A DNA stretch of 64,000 nucleotides. Origin: an uncultured Prevotella sp. (GTDB taxonomy: Bacteria > Bacteroidota > Bacteroidia > Bacteroidales > Bacteroidaceae). This document shows positions 45,101 through 53,156 of this stretch, piece after piece; positions within the stretch are counted from its first letter, which is position 1; the number at the start of each line of letters is the position of its first letter. Made by a program: the position numbers and the translations under genes. The notes below the pieces were generated by a model. The model had not been told where the DNA came from, searched no databases, and saw only the letters and a program-made list of their open reading frames with translations. The stretch spans positions 62,001 through 126,000 of the forward strand of contig URRR01000001.1 of NCBI GenBank assembly GCA_900550365.1, given 5' to 3'.

Positions 45101-45229
45101 TTCACTGCTTATAACCCCTGGATATTCTGCATGGAGAGCAAACTTGACGGAACTGACCCTGAAATGGGCGGCTCTGACACGTTCCCGACTTACAAGCAGT
45201 TTGTATTCGGTGTCAACATTACGTTCTAA
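42134..45229 (+). CDS. SusC/RagA-family TonB-linked outer-membrane protein 1
   Basis: 1031 residues: signal peptide (about 1-35), carboxypeptidase-regulatory-like domain (about 52-120, VNGNIVDEKGEPMIGVTVKV), TonB-box-like VVVIGYGTVKK (about 130-140), plug (about 145-260, with LLRGSRSIYGDNTPLFIIDG and GSAGANGVVIITTKRG) and barrel to the C-terminus, ending in Phe (VNITF). It imports a polysaccharide or peptide fragment together with the SusD lipoprotein encoded next. No glycosidase or sigma/anti-sigma gene is adjacent, so the substrate cannot be told. Confidence 0.95.
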   Translation: MKQNKQLNSGFSLTKASVAVGLAAMMLAPAPASAADGTAAKAPVQAVLQGQTVNGNIVDEKGEPMIGVTVKVKGGQAATVTDLDGNFRLAARQGDELEITYIGYKTSTVRVGAGPVKVVMEPETTNLDDVVVIGYGTVKKRDLTGAVTSMKNEDVVIAPTSNVMEALQGKIAGMDITKTSGEIGEDVNILLRGSRSIYGDNTPLFIIDGLPGNYSDVNPNDIESIDVLKDASSTAIYGSAGANGVVIITTKRGQTGKVDINFDAYYGWSGSPEYKHGMTGQEWTDYYSEAYAYKNGAYPNNISALLNGNQAYIDAYNNGQWIDWIDEAMGGTATTQKYSLSVTAGTDKTRVYASLMYNRDTGMLDNDSRDKYSMRLNIDQKLFKWATLGVTANISYSKRNRSENHTFTKALTAFPLGQARDDNGEYNYEYIDNNYTPMGDFIEGQYVNETKRTYVNATGYLEINPLKGLKLRSQLNTTLAHSRQGEFWGDKCNALRPTYAGTPHAEITTEDDYQYTWENILSYNITVAKDHDFGLTGVTSWQVVTDESYIAGGSGQDLNAWSFWRLASATSQHIESAYKKKQKMSYAVRFNYSYKGRYLLTFSNRWDGVSFFSPGKKWDAFPAGAIAWRISDEPFMKGTQNWLDNLKLRIGTGITGNSGGVDAYSTQTNAMKWSNAGITLNGQIVPFAQYDGTFGSTDLGWEKSYNWNFGLDFSVLGGRIDGSLDYFTTVTRGLLFKRTLPVTSGNTGWGRALNVWQNIAKTSNKGFEFTINSRNIMTKDFTWTTTLTGTWSKEKIESLPDGDLLAENLFIGQPIKSIYDYKYAGIWGTDTPQEILDAYGVKPGWVKVETNDNNGDGGVHPYGEDDRRILGHENPNWILGLNNTFTYKGFDLTIYMMGRFGQTIYSDLIGQYTAKSDITKNQISGIDYWTEDNQGAYYPRPGIGDEQTNGISALRIYDGSFIKIKNITLGYTLPKNITKHALMEKCRFYFTAYNPWIFCMESKLDGTDPEMGGSDTFPTYKQFVFGVNITF

Positions 45230-45276
45230 CAATATTCTTACAAAACAGCCTTCATGGCACAATAAACATATAAATC

Positions 45277-47079
45277 ATGAAAATAAAGATTAAGAACATC
45301 ATATTTTCAGCGGCTTTAGCGTCAGTGGCATTCGGCGTTACGTCGTGCTCGCTGGAAGAGGAGAATCCCGGAGGATTCACCATGGAAGACCTTGCCGAGA
45401 GTTCGGTAGACTCATACAGAACACTCGTGAACAACTGTTACTTCGGTATGGAGCGTGCGTTCTTCTGTTCTAAAAACTACATGGAGCTGACCGAAGGCGA
45501 CACTGACCTGTGGACTTACCGTGCCAACATCAGCTCGTCATATACCGAGTGGTTCTGGTATTTTGCCGGAGGCGCGCCCAAGCTGACTTACACCAATGAC
45601 ACTTGGGACAACATCTATGACGGCATCGGCAGCTGCAACCTGGCCATCTCTCTGGCTGACAAGGCTCCGTTTACCAGCGAGGAGGAGCGCAACGCCGCTG
45701 TCGCAGAGGCCCGCTTCATGCGTGCCGTGTATTATTTCAATGCTGTTGAGCAGTTCGGAGCAGTTACCATGATAACCGAACCTACCGGCACATCTGACTA
45801 TGCACCGACACGCACAGAGCCGATGACAATATATCGTGAGATTATCATCCCCGACCTTGAGTTCGCGGCACAGTGGCTTGAACGCGGTGACGACGCCACG
45901 ACAACCATTCCTACAAAGAAAGCGGCGCTCGGAATGCTTGCAAAAGCATGTCTGCAAACCTATGAATACGGCACAACCGAGTATCTGCAACAGGCGCTCG
46001 AGACGGCTCAGACTCTTATTGCAGACTGTGAGGGTGGCGGCTCTCAATATGGAGCTTACATGTATCCTACATTCGAGGAGGTTTTCGCTGACGCCAACAA
46101 CTGGGAGAACAAGGAAGCTCTGTGGAAGCACCGCTTCTACGTAGGAGATGACGGTCACGGATGCTCTAACGGCAACTACAAGACCAACCAGAACAATGAG
46201 AAGTTCCTGTGCTGCCTCAGCCGTTTCGGCGCACGCGTAGATAATCAGGCCTCAAGAATAACATGGGAAGGCAGCATTGAAGGCATCTTCATGCCGACAC
46301 AGCATCTGCTCAGCCTCTTCGTGCAGGACGACGGCACGCTTGACCCGCGTTTCCACAAGTCATTCTCTACCCAATGGAACGCCAACCAGGCATTCACATG
46401 GGACAATGACAGCAAGGACAACTATGACAAAGACGCCAGCGTGGTAGGCAAGCAGCTTGCAGTAGGCGACCTTGCAATAAAAATCGTAATGCCTCAGGAC
46501 CCTGACTATGCACAGCTCGTTGCCCAAAAGGCATCGCTTCCTTACCTTCTCATTGACTATAATGACGTGTATGACGACAACAACCGCAACGTGCGCATGA
46601 CACTGAACGGCAAGGAAAACCTCTTCAGATACTTCTATCCGTCACTGAACAAGCACAACAGCGGAAAATTCTATGTGGTAAGCGAGTCTAACAGACGTAA
46701 CGCCAACCTCAACGCGACGTTCATGATGCGTATGTCTGAGATGTATCTTATCGCTGCAGAGGCCGACATCTATCTTAACGGAGGTGCCAACGCAGCAGGC
46801 TATATCAATAAGGTAAGAACACGCGCGGGCGCAAAACTGATATCAGGAACACCTACCGTACGCGATATTCTCGACGAACGTGCGCGTGAACTGTGCGGAG
46901 AATACTGCCGCTTCTACGACCTGAAGCGTACAGGCATGCTCAAGGATGCAAGTTATCTGAACGAGACACATCCTGACCTCGGCCAATACTTCAAGCCAGA
47001 ATATGCACTGCGTCCGATTCCGTCACAGTTTACCGACGTGATAAGCAACGGTGCGGAATATCAGAATCCGGGATATTAA
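45277..47079 (+). CDS. SusD/RagB-family surface lipoprotein 1
   Basis: 600 residues, lipoprotein signal (LASVAFGVTSCSLEEE, Cys at about residue 24). SusD pattern: N-terminal GGFTMEDLAESSVDSYRTLV, TPR-like helices with NAAVAEARFMRAVYYFNAVE, and C-terminal MMRMSEMYLIAAEADIYLNG, INKVRTRAGA and DERARELCGEYCRFYDLKRT. It forms the lid over SusC 1 and binds the substrate. 47 bp after SusC, same operon. Confidence 0.94.
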   Translation: MKIKIKNIIFSAALASVAFGVTSCSLEEENPGGFTMEDLAESSVDSYRTLVNNCYFGMERAFFCSKNYMELTEGDTDLWTYRANISSSYTEWFWYFAGGAPKLTYTNDTWDNIYDGIGSCNLAISLADKAPFTSEEERNAAVAEARFMRAVYYFNAVEQFGAVTMITEPTGTSDYAPTRTEPMTIYREIIIPDLEFAAQWLERGDDATTTIPTKKAALGMLAKACLQTYEYGTTEYLQQALETAQTLIADCEGGGSQYGAYMYPTFEEVFADANNWENKEALWKHRFYVGDDGHGCSNGNYKTNQNNEKFLCCLSRFGARVDNQASRITWEGSIEGIFMPTQHLLSLFVQDDGTLDPRFHKSFSTQWNANQAFTWDNDSKDNYDKDASVVGKQLAVGDLAIKIVMPQDPDYAQLVAQKASLPYLLIDYNDVYDDNNRNVRMTLNGKENLFRYFYPSLNKHNSGKFYVVSESNRRNANLNATFMMRMSEMYLIAAEADIYLNGGANAAGYINKVRTRAGAKLISGTPTVRDILDERARELCGEYCRFYDLKRTGMLKDASYLNETHPDLGQYFKPEYALRPIPSQFTDVISNGAEYQNPGY

Positions 47080-47190
47080 TCTAAATATTCTGACACTGAC
47101 ATTGGCACAGAACATAAGCAACACTACCCTGTTACGACGGTAACGGCACAGCAAAAAAATGTTTCCGCGCATATTGTCAGACAACAAATC

Positions 47191-47231
47191 ATAAAAAAAA
47201 TGCCGCTTTCTGCAGTGCAGAAGGCGGCATT
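47191..47231. terminator. Bidirectional terminator between susD 1 and ftsW
   Basis: An inverted repeat with a stem of about 14 bp (TGCCGCTTTCTGCA with TGCAGAAGGCGGCA, about 47201-47230; one G-T type pair), preceded by eight A and followed by a T-rich stretch. It suits both the plus-strand susD transcript and the minus-strand ftsW transcript. Confidence 0.85.
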
Positions 47232-47327
47232 TCATATTATATCTTATTTATATTCTGTAATTTACCGGACACAGAGAGAGCCTCAGGCTGCAGCTCGGGC
47301 AACGTCAGTGAACGCCCGGAATGAATG

Positions 47328-48602
47328 TCAGCCGGCTACGGCCGGTGTTTGTGAAGGCGCCACATCGTCACGCTTCTTGGCTGAATAGCTGACGCTGAGA
47401 ATTACTCCGATGTAGGCGCAATTGATTATCGTAGACGTTCCTCCCTTGCTTATGAGGGGCAACGGCTGGCCTGTCACGGGCACAAGTCCTACGGCCACGG
47501 CCATATTGAACAGTGCCTGCACGACAAGAAGCATGGCAAAGCCCATGATGAGCAGGGCCGGAAAGGTATTGGCACAGCGGTTGGCTATCGTCGCGGTGCG
47601 GAAAAGCAGGACGATGTATAACATGCAGACGAACACTGCCCCGAGGATACCGAGCTCCTCGATAATGATTGCGTAAATGAAATCGGAGAAAGCCTGGGAC
47701 AGGAAGTCACGCTCAACTGAGTTTCCCGGACCTTTACCGATGACATTGGACGAGGCTATGGCTATGTTTGCATGCGACGTCTGGGCGTCCTTGCCGTTAA
47801 TGTCGACATCCTCCGGAGCCACATATTCGTTGCTGAGAAAGTTGTCTATGCGGGCTTTCCACGTGTCAAAACGGTGGAAAACCTTCTCCAGTAGCGTCTC
47901 GTCTTTCACTTCAGCCTGCTCTACCATGGCCTGCGGCGCACCCTCCTTCATATCACGTTCCTTGTCATGACCGAAGAGCATGATGGCCGACACCACGACG
48001 GCAATGATGAGCATCGTGACGCCAAGCAGCCTGCCGAGCTGCTGACCGGGCACTTTACCGATAAACATCATTATGAAGATGACGATGCACAGCAGGGCTG
48101 CCGTCGACAGATTCTCTACCATAATTAGCGGTATGATGAACGCGCACACAACCAGTATGTACTTTATTGCCCGCTTGTCGGTGCCCTCAGGAGTCTGCAT
48201 GGCACTCAGAATCTGCGCCGTAGCCAGTATCAGAGTACCCTTGGCTATCTCTGAAGGCTGGAACTGTATACCGAGAAACTCTATCCATCGTTGTGAGCCG
48301 TTGGTACTCTCGCCCACAAAGAACACCACTACCAGCAGAATGATTGACAGCAGCAGGGCGAATGGTGTAACTATCTTGAAGTAACGGCACTTGATGTTCA
48401 TCGTGCAGACCATCACCACAACTCCTACGGCCAGCAGCGCACAGTGCTTCAGCACAGGGCCAAGGTAGTTGCCCGTCTTGAACGACAGGTTGCTCGAAGC
48501 GCTGAAAACCTCGATTATGCTGATAAGGCAAAGGAAGAAGAACACCGTCCATATGACGGCGTCACCCTTGAACTTGCTTTCCGTTACGTTTCCGTTAGAC
48601 AT
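47328..48602 (-). CDS. ftsW: Lipid II polymerase / cell division protein FtsW
   Basis: 424 residues, SEDS family with about ten membrane segments. Visible conserved parts are QRWIEFLGIQFQPSEIAKGT, the large periplasmic loop (about 240-300) and GLVPVTGQPLPLISKGGTS near the end. With FtsI it polymerises septal peptidoglycan. It is the last gene of the proximal dcw half, followed only by a terminator against susD 1. The usual next gene, murG, is about 33 kb away. Confidence 0.96.
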   Translation of the reverse strand: MSNGNVTESKFKGDAVIWTVFFFLCLISIIEVFSASSNLSFKTGNYLGPVLKHCALLAVGVVVMVCTMNIKCRYFKIVTPFALLLSIILLVVVFFVGESTNGSQRWIEFLGIQFQPSEIAKGTLILATAQILSAMQTPEGTDKRAIKYILVVCAFIIPLIMVENLSTAALLCIVIFIMMFIGKVPGQQLGRLLGVTMLIIAVVVSAIMLFGHDKERDMKEGAPQAMVEQAEVKDETLLEKVFHRFDTWKARIDNFLSNEYVAPEDVDINGKDAQTSHANIAIASSNVIGKGPGNSVERDFLSQAFSDFIYAIIIEELGILGAVFVCMLYIVLLFRTATIANRCANTFPALLIMGFAMLLVVQALFNMAVAVGLVPVTGQPLPLISKGGTSTIINCAYIGVILSVSYSAKKRDDVAPSQTPAVAG

Positions 48603-48617
48603 TATATATTTATGTTT

Positions 48618-49949
48618 TTACAGGGCCTTTACGAGCTGCTTGAACTGCTCGCCGCGGTCTTCCATGTTCTTGAACAGGTCAAAGCTGGCACAACAAGGGC
48701 TCAGCAGGACGGTGTCGCCGGGACGTGCCATCTCATAGCAGACCTTGACGCAGTCTTTCATCGAGTGGGTATCACGCACGGGGATGCCCATACCGTCGAA
48801 GAAGTTGTGCAGCTTTGTGTTGTCGGCTCCAAGGTAAACCAGTCCCACGCACTTCTGTTTTACGAGGTCTTTTATGGCGTTATAGTCATTGCCCTTGTCC
48901 TTTCCGCCGAGGATGAGTATTACCGGTGTCTTCATGCTTTCAAGCGCATACCAGCAGGCATCGACGTTAGTTGCCTTTGAGTCGTTGACGTATTGCACGC
49001 CGGCCACCTTGGCAACCTTCTCCAGACGGTGCTCAACACCGGGGAAATCGCTCAGGCTCTTGCGTATGAACTCCTTCTTTATGCCGGCCACGTCAGACGC
49101 TATTCCGGCGGCCAGAGAGTTGTAGATGTTGTGCTTGCCGGTAAGGCTCAGCTCCTCCTGCTCCATGTTGAAGGGCACGGGTTTCTCTATTTTATACTGG
49201 CCCTCCTCAATGTAGCCTATCGAGCCGACCTCTTTCAGCTCTGAGAAGGGATACTGAATGGCCTTTATGTCATATTTTATCAGCTCACGCTTGATAATCG
49301 GGTCATCGTTCCAATAGATGAAAGAGTCCTCTCCGGTCTGGTTCTGCAAGATGCGCATCTTGGCGTTCACGTAGTTCTGCATGCAGTTGTCGTAGCGGTC
49401 AAGATGGTCAGGCGTGATGTTAAGAAGGATGGCAATGTTTGCACGGAAGTCGTACATGTTGTCAAGCTGGAACGAGCTTAGCTCGATAACATAGTACTCA
49501 TGCGGGTCCTCTGCCACCTGGAGAGCAAGGCTGTTGCCGATGTTGCCGGCCAGTCCGACGTCGTATCCGGCGCTCTTGAATATGTGGTAGATAAGTGAGG
49601 TGGTAGTAGTCTTGCCGTTACTGCCGGTGATGCATATCATCTTCGACGTGGTGTAGCGGCCGGCAAACTCTATCTCGCTTATTATGTGTATGCCCTTATC
49701 AGTGCATTTCTTCACCATCGGCGCGTCGTTAGGTATGCCGGGACTTTTTATTATCTCGTCAGCACTTAGGATTTTCTCCTCCGTATGGTGGCCTTCCTCC
49801 CACGCGATACCGTGAGAATCGAGCATTTTCTTGTACTTGTCCTTTATAGCCGACATGTCTGACACGAACACGTCAAAACCCTCTTTCTTTGCTAATACGG
49901 CTGCTCCGGCGCCGCTTTCGCCTGCTCCAAGTATTACTATGCGTTTCAT
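48618..49949 (-). CDS. murD: UDP-N-acetylmuramoylalanine--D-glutamate ligase
   Basis: 443 residues from the ATG at 49949 (MKRIVILGAGESG). The frame is open to a TTG at 49994, but that extension is translated from the CAAGCAGACAAG repeat and is rejected. MurD adds D-Glu to UDP-MurNAc-L-Ala. The ATP loop GSNGKTTTTSL and LNITPDHLDRYD, and the late VNDSKATNVDA and LILGGKDKGND stretches are intact. 15 bp before ftsW. Confidence 0.96.
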   Translation of the reverse strand: MKRIVILGAGESGAGAAVLAKKEGFDVFVSDMSAIKDKYKKMLDSHGIAWEEGHHTEEKILSADEIIKSPGIPNDAPMVKKCTDKGIHIISEIEFAGRYTTSKMICITGSNGKTTTTSLIYHIFKSAGYDVGLAGNIGNSLALQVAEDPHEYYVIELSSFQLDNMYDFRANIAILLNITPDHLDRYDNCMQNYVNAKMRILQNQTGEDSFIYWNDDPIIKRELIKYDIKAIQYPFSELKEVGSIGYIEEGQYKIEKPVPFNMEQEELSLTGKHNIYNSLAAGIASDVAGIKKEFIRKSLSDFPGVEHRLEKVAKVAGVQYVNDSKATNVDACWYALESMKTPVILILGGKDKGNDYNAIKDLVKQKCVGLVYLGADNTKLHNFFDGMGIPVRDTHSMKDCVKVCYEMARPGDTVLLSPCCASFDLFKNMEDRGEQFKQLVKAL

Positions 49950-49964
49950 ATTCTTCTTTTTTAG

Positions 49965-50158
49965 CAAACAAGCAGACAAGACACAAGCAGACAAGGAGAT
50001 TTGCCTTGTTTGCCTGTCTGTATGTATGTTGTCTGCATGTTCATTCTTTTATATCTTATCTACTTGTTTCTTATTCCTTATTTGCTCGTCAGTTTGTGTC
50101 TTGTCTGCTTGAGAAATCTCCTTGTCTGCTTGTCCCTCGTCTGCTTGTCTGCTGTTAG
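49965..50158. repeat. CAAGCAGACAAG / CTTGTCTGCTTG inverted repeat inside the dcw operon
   Basis: Forward units ACAAGCAGACAAGGAGATTT near 49975-50000 face reverse-complement units AAATCTCCTTGTCTGCTTGT near 50114-50134, with more CTTGTCTGCTTG-like units to 50155. The mraY-murD spacer can therefore fold into a long hairpin. The same motif recurs at 34756-34815. Confidence 0.75.
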
Positions 50159-50159
50159 C

Positions 50160-51431
50160 TTACCTAATCTTCAACGTTATTATCGTCAGGGCGGCGAGTA
50201 TTATCGTTACAATCCAGAAGCGGATGGTGATTTTCGACTCGTGTATCGCGCCCTTAGGCTTCTTGAAAAGATATTTTATTTCGGGGTCGAGCTGCTCCTG
50301 CCGGGTGCGGAACGTGTCGTGCAGCGGCGCCCGCTTGAACATGCGCTGCTTCACCCCGTGGCGCGTTCCGAGCTTGGCGTACCACACCTGCATTATCACG
50401 CTGAGGCTCTCGACAAAGAATATGCCGCACAGAATCGGCAGCATCAGCTCCTTGTGGATGATAATCGCGCATACGGCTATTATTCCTCCGATGGTCAACG
50501 AACCGGTATCTCCCATGAAGATTTGCGCCGGATAGGCGTTGTACCAAAGGAAACCTATCAGCGCGCCTACGAACGCACACATGAACACCACAAGCTCCTG
50601 CGACCCCGGGATGTACATTATGTTGAGGTAGGCGGCGTATTCAATGTGGCTGCTCACATAGGCAAAAATACCCAGTGCGACGCCTATTATGGCCGAGTTG
50701 CCGGCACACATACCGTCCATTCCGTCATTAAGGTTGGCACCGTTTGACACGGCCGTTACCACGAATATCGTCATAATGACGAAGAGCACCCAGCCTGCCA
50801 CGTACTTATACTTGCCGCAGAAGCTTACGAGGTTGGCGTAGTCAAGGTTGTGCCCCTTGACGAAAGGTATCGTGGTCTTCAGCGATTTACGGGCCTCCGG
50901 CCTGTGTTTCACTACCATCTCCTGACCGTTCTGCCGCTCTATGGCAAGGTTCTCGTTTATCTTGGCGTCAGGACTGTACCACAATACCAGTCCTACGATG
51001 AGCCCGATAGTCACCTGCCCCACTATCTTGAAACGGCCGGGCAGCCCCTCCTTGTTGCGGCGGAATATCTTGATATAGTCGTCCATGCCGCCGAGGAAGC
51101 CGAGCCACAGCGTGGTGACAATCATAAGTATCAGGTAAATATTGCGCATGCGGCCAAGCAGCAGCACTGGCACGAGTATGGCCACGATGATGATTACGCC
51201 GCCCATTGACGGCACACCGATTTTCTGAACACCGAAGGGGTCAATCTTTGAGTCGCGCTGCGTCTCGGTGATTTGCTTGCTCTTGAGGTACTTGATGAAC
51301 TTCTCGCCGAACCAGGCCGAGATGACCAGCGACAGTATCAGCGCCAGCAATGACCTGAACGAGATGTATCCCCACATGTGGGAACCGGGAATACCGAACT
51401 GCTCCAGAAAGCGGAATAAGTAGTATAACAT
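50160..51431 (-). CDS. mraY: Phospho-N-acetylmuramoyl-pentapeptide transferase MraY
   Basis: 423 residues, polytopic. It transfers phospho-MurNAc-pentapeptide to undecaprenyl phosphate, giving lipid I. Conserved Asp-rich signatures are visible: GGMDDYIKI (about 120-130), NDGMDGMCAG and MGDTGSLTIGG, along with KLGTRHGVKQRMFKRAPLHD near the end. It is longer than the E. coli enzyme (360 aa), with an extra loop of about 60 residues (about 175-215), common in Bacteroidetes. A 210-bp repeat-filled gap separates it from murD. Confidence 0.96.
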   Translation of the reverse strand: MLYYLFRFLEQFGIPGSHMWGYISFRSLLALILSLVISAWFGEKFIKYLKSKQITETQRDSKIDPFGVQKIGVPSMGGVIIIVAILVPVLLLGRMRNIYLILMIVTTLWLGFLGGMDDYIKIFRRNKEGLPGRFKIVGQVTIGLIVGLVLWYSPDAKINENLAIERQNGQEMVVKHRPEARKSLKTTIPFVKGHNLDYANLVSFCGKYKYVAGWVLFVIMTIFVVTAVSNGANLNDGMDGMCAGNSAIIGVALGIFAYVSSHIEYAAYLNIMYIPGSQELVVFMCAFVGALIGFLWYNAYPAQIFMGDTGSLTIGGIIAVCAIIIHKELMLPILCGIFFVESLSVIMQVWYAKLGTRHGVKQRMFKRAPLHDTFRTRQEQLDPEIKYLFKKPKGAIHESKITIRFWIVTIILAALTIITLKIR

Positions 51432-51683
51432 TATTTCTTCGTATTTGTTATTTATCTGTTGAGGTGGCCTTGACGGCCTCTTTCATGCCCTGCTGCCGCC
51501 GCCCGTAATGCAAAAGACGGCTTCCGGGCTTATGAAAGATGCCCTTTTGCAACGTAATTTACGGCTTTTTGCGAAGCAATTTGCGGTCTTTTGCAGGCGT
51601 GTCTGTAAGATATTGAATATCAACCGGTTACAAAACGCATCACGGCCGATGCCATGACAGCCCCGCGGCGGGCCTGAGCCGTC
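51432..51683. repeat. Spacer between murE and mraY with diverged R1 copy H
   Basis: At about 51510-51600 it holds GCAAAAGACGGCTTCCGG, AAGATGCCCTTTTGC, TTACGGCTTTTTGCG and TGCGGTCTTTTGCAGG units, followed by TTGAATATCAACCGG. The R1 family thus also occurs inside an operon, so it cannot always be a full terminator. Confidence 0.6.
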
Positions 51684-53144
51684 TCAGTTTTTCTGTCCGT
51701 CGAATATCTCGTGCAGCACTTCTTTGTCGTCAAAGTGATGCTTCACGCCACGTATCTCCTGATAGTTCTCATGACCTTTGCCGGCTACGAGTATCACGTC
51801 GCCTTTCTTGGCCATCATGCAGGCGGTACGTATGGCCTCACGACGGTCTACAATGCTTATCACCTTCTTCATCTGCTGGGCATTCAGTCCGGCCAGCATG
51901 TCGTCGATGATAGCCTGCGGCTCTTCAAAGCGGGGGTTGTCGCTCGTGATGATAACGCAGTCGCTCTGCTTGACGGCCTCCTGCGCCATGAGTGGGCGCT
52001 TGCCCTTGTCGCGGTTGCCGCCGGCGCCGCAAACGGTTATCACGTGGCCCTTGCCGTTTAGCACTTCATGTATGGCCTTGAGCACGTTCTCCAGCGCGTC
52101 GGGCGTGTGGGCATAGTCTACTATCGCCGTGTAGCCCTCAGGCGAGTGCACGGGGTCAAGCCTTCCGCTGACACTCTTCAGCGTGCTCATCACCACGAGC
52201 ACGTCCTCAGCCTGCTCGCCCAGCATTATCGCGGCGCCGTAAACGGCCAAAAGGTTGCTCACATTGAACTTTCCGATAAACTGCACGCCTACCTCGCGGC
52301 CGTCAATCTCAAGATACATGCCGCCAAAGTGGCACTCAAGTATCTTGGCACGGAAGTCGGCCATGGTTCTGGTTGAGTATGTCTTGACGGTAGCCTTGGT
52401 GTTCTGCACCATTACCATGCCGTTCTTGTCGTCGGCGTTTGTTATGGCGAAAGCACCCTTGGGCAGCCCGTCAAAGAAGGCTTTCTTGGCGTTGCGGTAG
52501 TTCTCGAACGTCTTGTGATAGTCAAGGTGGTCACGCGTAAGATTGGTGAAAATGCCGCCCGCGAACTTAAGTCCGCCTATGCGCTTCTGCGCTATGGCAT
52601 GCGAGCTGCACTCCATAAAGGCATACTGGCATCCGGCCTCAACCATACGTGCCAGCAGGCGGTTAAGCTCTATGGCGTCAGGAGTGGTGTGGTCAGCCGG
52701 TATCTGCTCGTCCTCGATGTAGTTGCAGACGGTAGACAGCAGTCCGCACTTGTATCCCAGCTTTCGGAACATGTTATATAACAAGGTGGCTATCGTGGTT
52801 TTTCCATTGGTACCCGTTACGCCCACCAGCTTAAGGCGGCGTGAGGGGTCGCCGTAAAACGTCGTGGCCACCTCGCCTGCTACGTCCTCCGTAGACTTCA
52901 CCTGAACATAAGTCACGCCCCCGGCCTGCGTCTCAGGCATGTCCTCACACAGTATCGCGGCCGCTCCCTGGGCTATGGCCTTGTCAATATAGGCGTGGCC
53001 GTCGGTCTGCGTTCCTCTCATCGCGATGAACATATGGCCTGCCTCTACCCGGCGTGAGTCGATGTCAACGCCCGTTATCTCCACGTCCGTGCCTCCCGAT
53101 ATGCTGTCGGGGCGGATGTTCCTGATAAGCTCTTTAAGTATCAT
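51684..53144 (-). CDS. murE: UDP-MurNAc-tripeptide synthetase (meso-DAP type)
   Basis: 486 residues. MurE adds meso-diaminopimelate to UDP-MurNAc-L-Ala-D-Glu. The ATP loop [31 protein letters not shown] and [15 protein letters not shown] are present, and the DNPR motif (SDNPRFEEP) marks the DAP rather than Lys type, as expected for a Gram-negative. 12 bp after ftsI. Confidence 0.96.
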   Translation of the reverse strand: MILKELIRNIRPDSISGGTDVEITGVDIDSRRVEAGHMFIAMRGTQTDGHAYIDKAIAQGAAAILCEDMPETQAGGVTYVQVKSTEDVAGEVATTFYGDPSRRLKLVGVTGTNGKTTIATLLYNMFRKLGYKCGLLSTVCNYIEDEQIPADHTTPDAIELNRLLARMVEAGCQYAFMECSSHAIAQKRIGGLKFAGGIFTNLTRDHLDYHKTFENYRNAKKAFFDGLPKGAFAITNADDKNGMVMVQNTKATVKTYSTRTMADFRAKILECHFGGMYLEIDGREVGVQFIGKFNVSNLLAVYGAAIMLGEQAEDVLVVMSTLKSVSGRLDPVHSPEGYTAIVDYAHTPDALENVLKAIHEVLNGKGHVITVCGAGGNRDKGKRPLMAQEAVKQSDCVIITSDNPRFEEPQAIIDDMLAGLNAQQMKKVISIVDRREAIRTACMMAKKGDVILVAGKGHENYQEIRGVKHHFDDKEVLHEIFDGQKN

Positions 53145-53156
53145 GTGTTTGCTTTT

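Noticed and set aside
14000..47327. The 33-kb interval as a conjugative element or prophage
   Set aside because: No integrase, transposase, mobilisation, capsid or tail gene and no flanking att-like repeat or tRNA was found; the gene mix looks like ordinary chromosome.
49950..49994. Longer murD start at a TTG
   Set aside because: The extra residues come from the CAAGCAGACAAG repeat; MurD proteins begin near MKRIVILGAGESG.
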